DNA of 15,536 nucleotides, taken from contig QFPM01000034.1 of assembly GCA_003248655.1 (NCBI GenBank), positions 1 through 15,536 on the forward strand, in the 5' to 3' direction. Source of the DNA: Microbacterium sp. GTDB lineage: Bacteria; Actinomycetota; Actinomycetes; Actinomycetales; Microbacteriaceae. A program made the position numbers and the translations under genes. Positions 6,227 through 14,245 of the stretch are shown piece after piece (within the stretch, counting starts at the first letter, position 1; every line of letters starts with the position of its first letter). Below the pieces are notes generated by a model. The model was not told the DNA's origin, did no database searches, and saw nothing but the letters and a program-made list of their open reading frames with translations.

Positions 6227-8037
6227 AGGTGAGTTCCTCGTTGGCCGAGTGGTATGTGGAGCGTCGGTTGCTGGCTGGCGAGCGTGTTCTCAGCCGCCTG
6301 AAGATCGTCGGGCGCGAACTCGCTCAGTATTCGCTCGACGTTCATGAGTTGCTGGCCGTGAACCGCGGCGAACTGGCCAGGGGACATCTCCTTCTCATGT
6401 CCGCGCAGGATCTCTCGGTACGCCAGGATTCGTGGCAGATGATCTGTGAACACGATCGCGTTCGGGCACGCGAAACACATCGAAGGCCGATGCTCACAGA
6501 GTCGCCCGACGGGAGTGAAGGGCGACTCATAAGGCGATGAGCATTGGGCAACGTTCATCGCCCGGTCGGTCTGGGTCGACGATAACTCTGCGGTTGCGGC
6601 TGTTGAAAGTTCACTCTCCGCGTCCGTTGCCACGGCCTTCGCGGGCGACTTCACGAAGACTGGCCCCTGTCTAAGCCGATCGAACACCTGCGATTGGGCG
6701 GCGTTGACGGCAGCCCCAGCGAGGACGTGAACTGTGGTGGATTGGGCGTAGTGGCGTTGATAAACAGCGATGCTGTGATCGTCGCCAGCCGCGGTGTCGG
6801 CGCTTCGCAACACCGCAGCTCGAATGCTCTTTACTGTTTTGCGAAGTCGCCGAGCGTCGTGAGGCTGCGAGATCTCCGGCGAGATTGTGCTCAGCAGCGC
6901 GCTGAACGGCCTGCGGTGAAATGGAGACGCGCGGGGCTCGAGGTGGCGAGTAATCGTTCGTTGAACTGTCAGGAACAAGGCATCTCTCGCCGGGTTCTCC
7001 GTCCCGGTGGCCTCGTCTCTGGCGTGTTGGGTGGCAACGAGGAGGCGTCGGACGAGGTCACCAGCTTTCCACCCCTTGTCGGTATCCGCTGACGTGATCG
7101 GACAGCGGATGGTACGGCTCCGATGCGCACGCGTCTTGTGCACGCGCACGTGGAGTGCATCAGCGTGCGACTCGATGTCTTGGATGGTGACACCTGACCA
7201 TTCCTCCGGGGCTGCTCCGGTCGCCAACTGCAGCAGAGTGCGGAACGCAATCAGATCCTGGTCTGACGGATAAAGGTAAGACATGGCACGGATCATCGAC
7301 TGGTGAACGGATTCCTCATAGTTACCGGCATCATCGAGCTCATTGAGAGTGCCGGACCTATGCGCCTGGGCGACTTCGTCGAAGATCGACAGATGGTCAG
7401 CGCGACCTAACCACCGAACACCCCACAGAACACTGGCCGGGCTCGACCAACCGACATTCTGAGGTTTCTCGTTAGCCAGCAGTAGCTGTCGGCCGAGCGA
7501 TAGTCGTGCTTCAAGCGCTCGGATACGGTCGCGGCAAGCGTCTCGAATGGCAAGACGTTCCGCATTCGAGAACTCGTCCAGCGGTCTATCTTCGCCGCCG
7601 CGGTGAAGAACCGGCCCTTGCGCCCAGCGCATCACGGTTTCGCTAACCTCGTGGCCGCTGGCAGCACGCACGCGGATGAGTCGCCGGATCTGTCGGCCTC
7701 GGCTGTGCGGTACGTGGCTTTCGGCTGAGTGGGCCGCGCTGAGTGCGGATTCCCACTCGTGGAGCGCTTCAACCACAGAAGTGTCCGCTCGCGAAAGTGA
7801 AACTGCCCGTGGAATGGTTTCCTGTAGGCCGCTCAGGAAGCTCTCCAAGCCGCGCCTGTAGTGGTACATCGTGCCATCCGCCAGCTCAAGCGTTCTCCTC
7901 ATCTCAAGCAAAGCGTCCGCGAGCTCAGCGGCAAGCACAGGGTGCTGATAGTCCAGCGGACGAACTACGGAGTCGACAACGACGCCAGCGTTGATGCGGA
8001 ACGACATGGGGCGCGGAGATAAGTCGCGATCGATCAT
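6223..8037 (-). CDS. Divergent tyrosine recombinase lacking arginine I, second of three (604 aa)
   Basis: ATG 8037 overlaps the stop of the first recombinase (ATGA), with GGAG at 8044-8047. The C-terminal catalytic fold is recognisable, but the first arginine box reads LATGAAPEEWSGV: the TGxRxxE arginine is replaced by A276. The second box is RRLRKTVKSIR, with R396 where HxxR has its histidine and R399 kept. H421 and Y430 (DDHSIAVYQRHYAQ) keep the canonical 9-residue spacing, so the nucleophile appears to be retained. A C-terminal region has C499, C514, C521 and C524 in CEHRPSMCFACPNAIVFTDH, a likely zinc site, as I recall for the large TnpB-type recombinases of Tn554-like elements. It may be a structural or assisting partner, or cleave in trans with help from the first or third enzyme; this is inference. 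Confidence 0.8.
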   Translation of the reverse strand: MIDRDLSPRPMSFRINAGVVVDSVVRPLDYQHPVLAAELADALLEMRRTLELADGTMYHYRRGLESFLSGLQETIPRAVSLSRADTSVVEALHEWESALSAAHSAESHVPHSRGRQIRRLIRVRAASGHEVSETVMRWAQGPVLHRGGEDRPLDEFSNAERLAIRDACRDRIRALEARLSLGRQLLLANEKPQNVGWSSPASVLWGVRWLGRADHLSIFDEVAQAHRSGTLNELDDAGNYEESVHQSMIRAMSYLYPSDQDLIAFRTLLQLATGAAPEEWSGVTIQDIESHADALHVRVHKTRAHRSRTIRCPITSADTDKGWKAGDLVRRLLVATQHARDEATGTENPARDALFLTVQRTITRHLEPRASPFHRRPFSALLSTISPEISQPHDARRLRKTVKSIRAAVLRSADTAAGDDHSIAVYQRHYAQSTTVHVLAGAAVNAAQSQVFDRLRQGPVFVKSPAKAVATDAESELSTAATAELSSTQTDRAMNVAQCSSPYESPFTPVGRLCEHRPSMCFACPNAIVFTDHLPRILAYREILRGHEKEMSPGQFAAVHGQQLMNVERILSEFAPDDLQAAENTLASQQPTLHIPLGQRGTHL

Positions 8038-9446
8038 GCGTCACTCCGATCAGCCAATACTGCTTCAGCGAAAGTCACTGCGTCATCGTTCCAACTCTCA
8101 AACACGTCTTGTATCAAGGCATCCGTATCTTCGACGTAGCGAAGATAGATCATCGTCGTCGCCGGATTCGCGTGCCCCAGCAGCCTTTGCACAGTCAGCC
8201 GAGGATTGATCGAGATATGTTCTGAAAGCGTCGCCGGGCCGAGAGAGCCCGCTCGACGCTCGGCCTCGCGAGCGAGGGCGAGCTCGGTCAGCGCCTTCAG
8301 CGTGACCACCGCGAACGTATGCCGCAGATCGTGCGGAGTGACGCGCGCACGGCGGCCACCGAACCGCTCAGGAGCCAGTTCAATCGCACGATTGCTCGCG
8401 GTCTCAAAAGTTGAATGCCACGCTCGCAGGCTGATCGGCAGACCCCCACGCCCCAGCAGGAGGCCGAGAGCCTCAAGACCATGCTCGCGCTCAATGACGG
8501 CGATCCGCCGGAGATGCGGTGGCAGCATATGTAATCGCCACCTGGAACGCTGGCCATCGAGGCGACCGCGCACAACGCCGTCCGCGGTATCCAGCTCGTC
8601 GACGACGAACAATTCATCGCGGCGTGTCCACAATGAAGCAGCCGAGCGGCGCACGATTGCGCGCCGCTCCGTTTGCCTGTAGAGGTCGATCGTACGCAGT
8701 GTTGACATGGGGATCGATACTCGGCGACGCTTCTGATATTTTGCGCACGCTTCGAGCAGGACGGATGCCCCCATTCCCGACGCGGCTGGCAATTCTGCGT
8801 CGAGGAGAGTGGAGAATTCGGACACTCTCATTCCCGTCGTCACAGCGATCTCCGCTCCGGCCACCGATCGCAGCGAAGAGCGACCACGCCAGCTTGAATC
8901 CATGCGGCCGCTCGATTTCATCCCTCTGAGGCCGACATCGCGAAATGCGACCCACTGCTCCCGAGTCAACGGCCGGATATCTGGCTCGCTGTGCCACGCG
9001 CGGCGCAAGGCTGACGAGCGTCCAATCGTGATCCACGGTTCACGCTCGATCATGCCCGTCTGCATCAGCAGACTGTAAACGCCACGGATCACGACCACCT
9101 CACGTTGCCACGTCGCCGCCGACACCGGCCGCTCAGCGTCGGACAATCGCGAGTCGCGGTACGCGACGATGTCATCTGTGTTCGCGTGGATAACATTGGT
9201 CCCGCGTTTCGCGAGGAACGATGCGAACCGGAAGGCGTCGTAGCCATAGTTACGCACGGTCGTCTTGCCCGTGGCAGCCGCGACGGTCCGGAAGTACGTC
9301 ATCCACGGTTCGACCGGGCGCCACCGGTCGTCGAGCAAGAGCGGCATCCCGTCGGGGAGTGAAGACGTCGACGCGTACGTATCGCAGGTCAGATCGTCGG
9401 CGGCACTCAACGACCGGAGCCGGCGATCGATGAATCGCAGATGCAT
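8034..9446 (-). CDS. Tyrosine recombinase/integrase with complete active site, first of three (TnpA-like)
   Basis: 470 residues from ATG 9446. The frame also permits GTG 9485 (483 residues); I prefer ATG 9446 because GGAG lies just upstream, whereas GTG 9485 has no ribosome site and falls in the presumed element end. In 483-residue numbering: a SAM-like core-binding domain at about 58-150 (WMTYFRTVAAATGKTTVRNY, ASFLAKRGTNVIHANTDDIV), arginine I R220 in TTGMRVSEFSTL, candidate lysine K252, H385-R388 in TPHDLRHTFA, H438 in LLGHANPATT and nucleophile Y447 in TMIYLRYVED. All catalytic residues are present, so this is the best candidate for the main strand-exchange enzyme. It leads a four-gene operon. 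A TANNNT box (TAGGTT, 9492-9497 on the minus strand) could be the promoter -10 element, but no good -35 is seen. Confidence 0.9.
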   Translation of the reverse strand: MHLRFIDRRLRSLSAADDLTCDTYASTSSLPDGMPLLLDDRWRPVEPWMTYFRTVAAATGKTTVRNYGYDAFRFASFLAKRGTNVIHANTDDIVAYRDSRLSDAERPVSAATWQREVVVIRGVYSLLMQTGMIEREPWITIGRSSALRRAWHSEPDIRPLTREQWVAFRDVGLRGMKSSGRMDSSWRGRSSLRSVAGAEIAVTTGMRVSEFSTLLDAELPAASGMGASVLLEACAKYQKRRRVSIPMSTLRTIDLYRQTERRAIVRRSAASLWTRRDELFVVDELDTADGVVRGRLDGQRSRWRLHMLPPHLRRIAVIEREHGLEALGLLLGRGGLPISLRAWHSTFETASNRAIELAPERFGGRRARVTPHDLRHTFAVVTLKALTELALAREAERRAGSLGPATLSEHISINPRLTVQRLLGHANPATTMIYLRYVEDTDALIQDVFESWNDDAVTFAEAVLADRSDA

Positions 9447-12400
9447 GGTGCTCCGGGGGTTCGGGGTCGTGGGCAGTTGAGACACTGTCCGAACCTACAC
9501 ATAACCGGCTCCGGGCTGGGCACGTTCCTCGGCATGGCCCCCGAGACCGCGCGCATGACCGGGGTGGAACTCGACCCGGTGACCGCGGCGATCAGCCGCG
9601 CCCTGTATCCGCACGCCGAGGTACGGACTGAGTCGTTCGCCGACACCCGGCTGCCCGAAGCCTCGTTCGATGCGGCGATCGGGAACGTGCCGTTCTCAGA
9701 CGTGACCTTGCACGACCCGGTGCACAATCCGACGCGGCTGTCGATGCACAACCATTTCATCCTCAAGAGCCTGCGGCTCACCCGGCCCGGCGGGATGGTC
9801 GCGGTGCTCACGTCGCAGTACACGATGGACGCGCAGAACCCCGGCGCGCGCCGCGAGATGGCGATGCTCGCTGACCTCGTGGGCGCGATCAGGCTCCCCG
9901 CCGGGGCACATCGGCGCTCGGCGGGAACCGACGTGGTGACCGATCTGCTCATCCTGCACCGCCGCGAGGACGGGCAACCCCCGGCAGATGACCTGTGGGA
10001 AACGGTCACCCCGATCAGCCTGGACGGACAGCGCGCGAAGATCAACGCCTACTTCGATCACCACCCCGAGCATGTGCTCGGCACCCTGAGCATCCGGCAG
10101 GGCATGTACGGCACCCCGACGCTCACCGTCGATGGCGACCTCGACCGCCTGGAGGCCGACCTGGCCGATGTGCTCGACCAGATCACGTTCACAGCCCGCC
10201 GCACCGGAAGGGTCTTCACTGCGCCCACGGCGGAGTATCAGGCACGGCAGGCCGCGCGTGTGCCGTCGCCGCCGCAGTTGTGGGATGGCAGCATCGTCGC
10301 CACCGACACCGGGTTCGGCACCGTCGTCCAAGGCTCCGTCGAACCGTTGGACGTGCCGAAATCGGCGGGGCCGGAGCTGCGCGCCCTGCTGGGGTTGCGC
10401 GACGGCGCGCACCGGCTGCTCGAACTGGAGGCCGCGACCGTCGATGACACCGACGAGATCAACCAGGCGCGCGAGGGCCTGTACCGCGACTACCGGAAGT
10501 ATGCTGGCAGGTACGGGCCGCTGAACCGGTACACGCTGCGCCGCACCGGCCGCACCAACGAGGCCGGGGAAGACACCTACGCCCGCACGGTGCCGACCCC
10601 GATCCGGCTGCTGCGCTCCGACCCGTTCGGGGCGCTCGTGCTCGCCTTGGAGCAGTTTGACGACACCGACCAGACCGCGACCCCGGCGGCGATCATGACA
10701 CGCCGCGTCGTCTCCCCGCGCACCGAACCCCAAGGCGTTGACACCCCGGCCGATGCGATAGCGGTCAGCCTCGACCGCACCGGCAGGATCGACCTGCCGC
10801 TGATCGCCGACATGCTCGGCATGGACGAAACCGAAGCCCGCGCCTCGCTTACCGGGCTGGTGTTCACCGACCCGATCACCGACGAGCTCATCCACGCCCC
10901 CGCGTATCTCTCCGGCGACGTGCGCATGAAGCTGGAGCACGCCACCGAGCGCGCCGCCGACGACCCGGCGTTCCAGGCTAATGTCGACGCGCTCACCGAG
11001 GTCGTACCCGAAGCACTCGGGGTAGAAGAGATCAGCGCCCGCATGGGCGCGGTGTGGATTAGCGCCGACGTGCACGCGCAGTTCTTGAACGAGCTGCTGC
11101 GCACCCGCGACGTGAACGTGGAGAACCCGCTGCCAGGCATGTGGGAAGTGCGGGGAGGACGCCAAGGGCTGCTGGCCACCAACGAGTGGGGCACCGAGCG
11201 TCGCCCGGCCCCCGATATCGCCCAGGCGATCATGGAGCAGAAGACCCTGCTCGTCTACGACGAGATCGAGAACGTCGACGGCAAGAAGCGCCGCGTGCTC
11301 AACCCGCTGGAGACCACCGCCGCGCAGGAGAAAGCCGACGCCCTGCAAGAGCGGTTCGCCGAGTGGGTGTTTGAAGACCCGGAGCGTGCCCGCACGCTCG
11401 TGGCCGAGTACAACCGGCGCTTCAACTCCATCGTCTTGCGCGACTACACCGACGCGGGCGAGTACCTGAGCCTGCCGGGGCTGGCGGAGAACTTCACCCC
11501 GCGCCCGCACCAGCGCTCCGCCGTCGCCCGCATGATCGCCGAACCGGCTGCCGGGTTGTTCCACGAGGTCGGGGCGGGCAAGACAGCGGAAATGATCATG
11601 GGCGTGATGGAGATGCGCCGCATGGGGCTGATCGACAAGCCCGTGCTCGTAATTCCGAATCACATGCTGGAACAGTTCTCCCGCGAGTGGCTGCAAATCT
11701 ATCCGCAGGCCCGGATTCTCGCCGCGTCCAGCAAAGACCTCACCGCCGACAAGCGCCGCCTGTTCGTCGCACGGACCTCGGCGAACGAGTGGGATGGCGT
11801 GCTCATGACGCAGGGCGCGTTCGAGAAGATTCCACTGCGCACCGAGACCCAGCAGGCGTACATCCAAGCCCAGGTCGACGACATGCGGGAAGTGCTCGCC
11901 ACCGCGACGGGCGAGAACGCGATGAGCGTCAAACGCATCCAGCGCAAGCTGCTCCAGCTGGAGAACAAGGTCAAAGCCCGCATCGACACCAGCCGAGATG
12001 CCGGGGTGTGCTTCGAGGACACCGGCATCGACTACGTGGTCGTGGACGAGATGCACATGTACAAGAACCTCGCCACCGACTCGAACATCCAAGACGCCGC
12101 GATCGAGGGTTCCAACCGTGCCTCCGATCTGCACATGAAGCTCGAATACCTGCGCTCCGAAGGCCGCGAACGGGTGGTCACCGGGGCGACCGCGACGCCG
12201 ATCTCGAACAGCGTGACCGAGGCGTTCGTGATGCAGAAGTACCTGCGCCCGGACTTGCTCGACGCCGCCGGTATCGGCGCGTTCGATGCGTGGGCGGCGA
12301 CGTTCGGGCAGACGGTCACGCAGATGGAGATGGCCCCGACCGGCAACAACACGTTCCGCATGAAGACGCGGTTCGCCAAGTTCCAGAACGTGCCCGAGAT

Positions 12401-14159
12401 GCTGAAACTCTGGTCGATCTTCGCGGATGTGAAGACCGCCGAGGATCTGCAACTGCCCACCCCCGAGATCGCCGAGCGCGAGGATGGTAGGCGGGCACCG
12501 GCGACGGTCGCGATCCAGCCCACGGTCGAGCTGGAGCAGTTCATCGAGACCCTCGGCAAGCGTGCCGAGAAGGTCGCAGCCCGGGCGGTGTCGCCCAGCG
12601 AAGACAACATGCTCACCATCTCGACCGATGGGCGCAAGGCCGCCCTCGATATCCGCATGATCGCATCCACCGACCCGTCTGGGCCGACCAAGGTGGACCT
12701 GGCTGCCGACAGCATCCACCGGGTCTGGGAGCAGACGAAAGACAACATCTACCTCGACCCGATCACCGGGCAGGAGTCGCCCGTGCGGGGTGCGTTGCAG
12801 CTGGTGTTCTCCGACATCGGCACCCCGAACCCAACCCAGTGGAACGCCTACGACGAACTGCGGGCGCAGCTTGTCGTGCGCGGGATGCCGCCCGAGTCCA
12901 TCCGGTACATGCACGAAGCCAAGACCGACGTGGACAAAGCCAGGTTGTTCGCTGCCGCGCGTGCCGGGCACGTCGCGGTGCTGATGGGTTCCACACAGAA
13001 AATGGGCGTCGGCACCAACGTCCAGAACCGGGCCGTCGCGCTGTATCACCTGGACTGCCCGTGGCGACCCAGCGACATCGCCCAGCGCGAGGGCCGCATC
13101 CTGCGCCAAGGCAACCAAAACCCCGAGATCGGCATCGTCCGGTTCGTCACCGAACGGTCATTCGACTCCTACATGTGGCAAGGGGTCGAGCGGAAGGCGA
13201 CCTTCATCGCGCAGCTCATGCGTGGAAACCTCGACTCCCGCGAGATCGAGGAGATTGACTCATCCGCCCTATCCGCCGCCGAAGCCAAGGCCATCTCCTC
13301 GGGGAACCCGCTTCTGCTGGAGCACTCCACGGTGCATACCGAAGTACAACGGCTCCGCCGTCTCGAACGCGCCTATCACCGCAACGAGTCGATGCTCGTC
13401 CACGCCCGCGACCGCGCCAGTGACCATGCACGGAGTGCCGCAGCCGACATCGAAGCCCTCGAAGCGGTGCTGCCGCGCGTGACCGACACTTCCGGTGACA
13501 GGTTCCGCATCGAGCTACGCGACAACACCTACACCTCCCGGGCCGATGCTGCACACGCGCTCGCAACTTGGGCGCACGACTCCGACCTGAAGTGGGCACC
13601 GCGCTACGCCTCCCGCGACCACGGCGTCATCGGCCAGATCAGCGGCTTTGACGTGATCGTCTCGACCAGCCCGGCACTCGGGGCCGACCCCGTGGTGAAC
13701 ATTCGGCTCGACGGGGTGCCGCGTAGCGGGTTCATCATGACCCGCCAGTCGTTCCTCGACGGCGGCGTCGGACTCATCCAGCGCATCGAGAACCGCGCAT
13801 CCGGCATCCCCTCCCTCCTCGAGCAAGCCCGCAGCGACCTCGCCAGCGCCGAGACCGAACGCGACGATGCCGAGCAGCGCATCGGCCAGCCGTTCCGCCA
13901 CGCCCAGGCCCTTGCCGACGCGGAGAAAGACCTCGCCAGAATCGAGACCCAGCTGGCCGCGATGCAAGAAGACATCGACCACGCAGCACAACCCGAACCC
14001 GCGCCGGGGAACCCACCGAATGGGCTGAACGTCGAGACCGTGCGAGCACACCGGCCCGCGCTCGGTGTCCGCCCGAACCCCGAACGCACCCCGGTATCCA
14101 GCAGAGCTGGTTCGTCGGCGCAGTCGTGGGCGCGGGAGACGCCCGCGCGAGGGTTCTAA
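9441..14159 (+). CDS. Giant N6-adenine-type DNA methylase/SNF2-like helicase fusion, 5'-truncated
   Basis: A conjugative-element protein combining DNA methylation and helicase/translocase modules. Native sequence starts at 9507; in-frame ATG 9441 lies in the adjoining recombinase element and would add about 22 unrelated residues (1572 total). ATG 9534 is another start. In ATG 9441 numbering: remaining motif I GSGLGTF (23-29), GVELDP, and motif IV GNVPF (81-85), a variant of the (N/D)PP(Y/F) amino-methylase motif. Then come Walker A HEVGAGKT (708-715), motif II DEMH (869-872), GATATP (915-920), GVGTNVQ, and motif VI QREGRILRQGN (1215-1225). A coiled coil sits near the end (LEQARSDLASAETERDDAEQ). 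Everything before motif I is lost, including the E-P of the SAM site, so methylation is probably dead while the helicase could fold. Phage P1 DarB has a similar methylase-helicase design and protects incoming DNA from restriction; such a role is plausible but unproven. Confidence 0.85.
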   Translation: MHGAPGVRGRGQLRHCPNLHITGSGLGTFLGMAPETARMTGVELDPVTAAISRALYPHAEVRTESFADTRLPEASFDAAIGNVPFSDVTLHDPVHNPTRLSMHNHFILKSLRLTRPGGMVAVLTSQYTMDAQNPGARREMAMLADLVGAIRLPAGAHRRSAGTDVVTDLLILHRREDGQPPADDLWETVTPISLDGQRAKINAYFDHHPEHVLGTLSIRQGMYGTPTLTVDGDLDRLEADLADVLDQITFTARRTGRVFTAPTAEYQARQAARVPSPPQLWDGSIVATDTGFGTVVQGSVEPLDVPKSAGPELRALLGLRDGAHRLLELEAATVDDTDEINQAREGLYRDYRKYAGRYGPLNRYTLRRTGRTNEAGEDTYARTVPTPIRLLRSDPFGALVLALEQFDDTDQTATPAAIMTRRVVSPRTEPQGVDTPADAIAVSLDRTGRIDLPLIADMLGMDETEARASLTGLVFTDPITDELIHAPAYLSGDVRMKLEHATERAADDPAFQANVDALTEVVPEALGVEEISARMGAVWISADVHAQFLNELLRTRDVNVENPLPGMWEVRGGRQGLLATNEWGTERRPAPDIAQAIMEQKTLLVYDEIENVDGKKRRVLNPLETTAAQEKADALQERFAEWVFEDPERARTLVAEYNRRFNSIVLRDYTDAGEYLSLPGLAENFTPRPHQRSAVARMIAEPAAGLFHEVGAGKTAEMIMGVMEMRRMGLIDKPVLVIPNHMLEQFSREWLQIYPQARILAASSKDLTADKRRLFVARTSANEWDGVLMTQGAFEKIPLRTETQQAYIQAQVDDMREVLATATGENAMSVKRIQRKLLQLENKVKARIDTSRDAGVCFEDTGIDYVVVDEMHMYKNLATDSNIQDAAIEGSNRASDLHMKLEYLRSEGRERVVTGATATPISNSVTEAFVMQKYLRPDLLDAAGIGAFDAWAATFGQTVTQMEMAPTGNNTFRMKTRFAKFQNVPEMLKLWSIFADVKTAEDLQLPTPEIAEREDGRRAPATVAIQPTVELEQFIETLGKRAEKVAARAVSPSEDNMLTISTDGRKAALDIRMIASTDPSGPTKVDLAADSIHRVWEQTKDNIYLDPITGQESPVRGALQLVFSDIGTPNPTQWNAYDELRAQLVVRGMPPESIRYMHEAKTDVDKARLFAAARAGHVAVLMGSTQKMGVGTNVQNRAVALYHLDCPWRPSDIAQREGRILRQGNQNPEIGIVRFVTERSFDSYMWQGVERKATFIAQLMRGNLDSREIEEIDSSALSAAEAKAISSGNPLLLEHSTVHTEVQRLRRLERAYHRNESMLVHARDRASDHARSAAADIEALEAVLPRVTDTSGDRFRIELRDNTYTSRADAAHALATWAHDSDLKWAPRYASRDHGVIGQISGFDVIVSTSPALGADPVVNIRLDGVPRSGFIMTRQSFLDGGVGLIQRIENRASGIPSLLEQARSDLASAETERDDAEQRIGQPFRHAQALADAEKDLARIETQLAAMQEDIDHAAQPEPAPGNPPNGLNVETVRAHRPALGVRPNPERTPVSSRAGSSAQSWARETPARGF
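9463..9486 (-). repeat. Candidate right-end repeat of the recombinase element
   Basis: On the minus strand: AGTGTCT, 7-base spacer, CCACGACCCC. It pairs with 3426-3449 in opposite orientation and starts about 20 bases inside the junction with the helicase gene. The overlapping GACAGTGTC is itself a 9-base near-palindrome. Possibly a recombinase-binding site; short, so uncertain. Confidence 0.35.
9504..9507. other. Junction of recombinase element with disrupted helicase/methylase gene
   Basis: Left of here the plus-strand frame (PNLHIT) has no family resemblance. From GGC 9507 the protein reads GSGLGTFLGMAPETARMTGVELDP, which is the SAM-binding motif I and onward of the methylase family, normally preceded by a conserved V-L-E-P. 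The conserved E-P is absent. The exact crossover is uncertain by a few bases (about 9503-9507). Confidence 0.7.
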
Positions 14160-14219
14160 GGCTCGCGGGCCGCTTCGTGCACCTTGCCGCCACACACAAG
14201 CAGCGCCGCCTACTGGCGG
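14146..14219 (+). other. Two stem-loops between helicase and SSB genes
   Basis: CGCGAG (14146-14151) pairs with CTCGCG (14162-14167) around the TAA stop of the helicase, with a 10-base loop. A second small hairpin, CCGCC (14206-14210) with GGCGG (14215-14219) and a TACT loop, follows just before the SSB ribosome site. There is no T-run after either, so they may be RNA-processing or attenuation structures and not full terminators. Confidence 0.35.
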
Positions 14220-14245
14220 GGCACCGTGAGGTAGGAGGCAAGCTG

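Noticed and set aside
9447..9485. GTG 9485 start for the first recombinase
   Set aside because: No ribosome-binding sequence upstream and it would lie in the presumed element terminus; ATG 9446 has GGAG. Not fully excluded.
9696..13118. 1140-codon open frame on the minus strand opposite the helicase
   Set aside because: Antisense shadow of a G/C-rich gene: His/Arg/Gly/Val-rich low-complexity translation, no motif, while the plus strand has a full set of helicase motifs.
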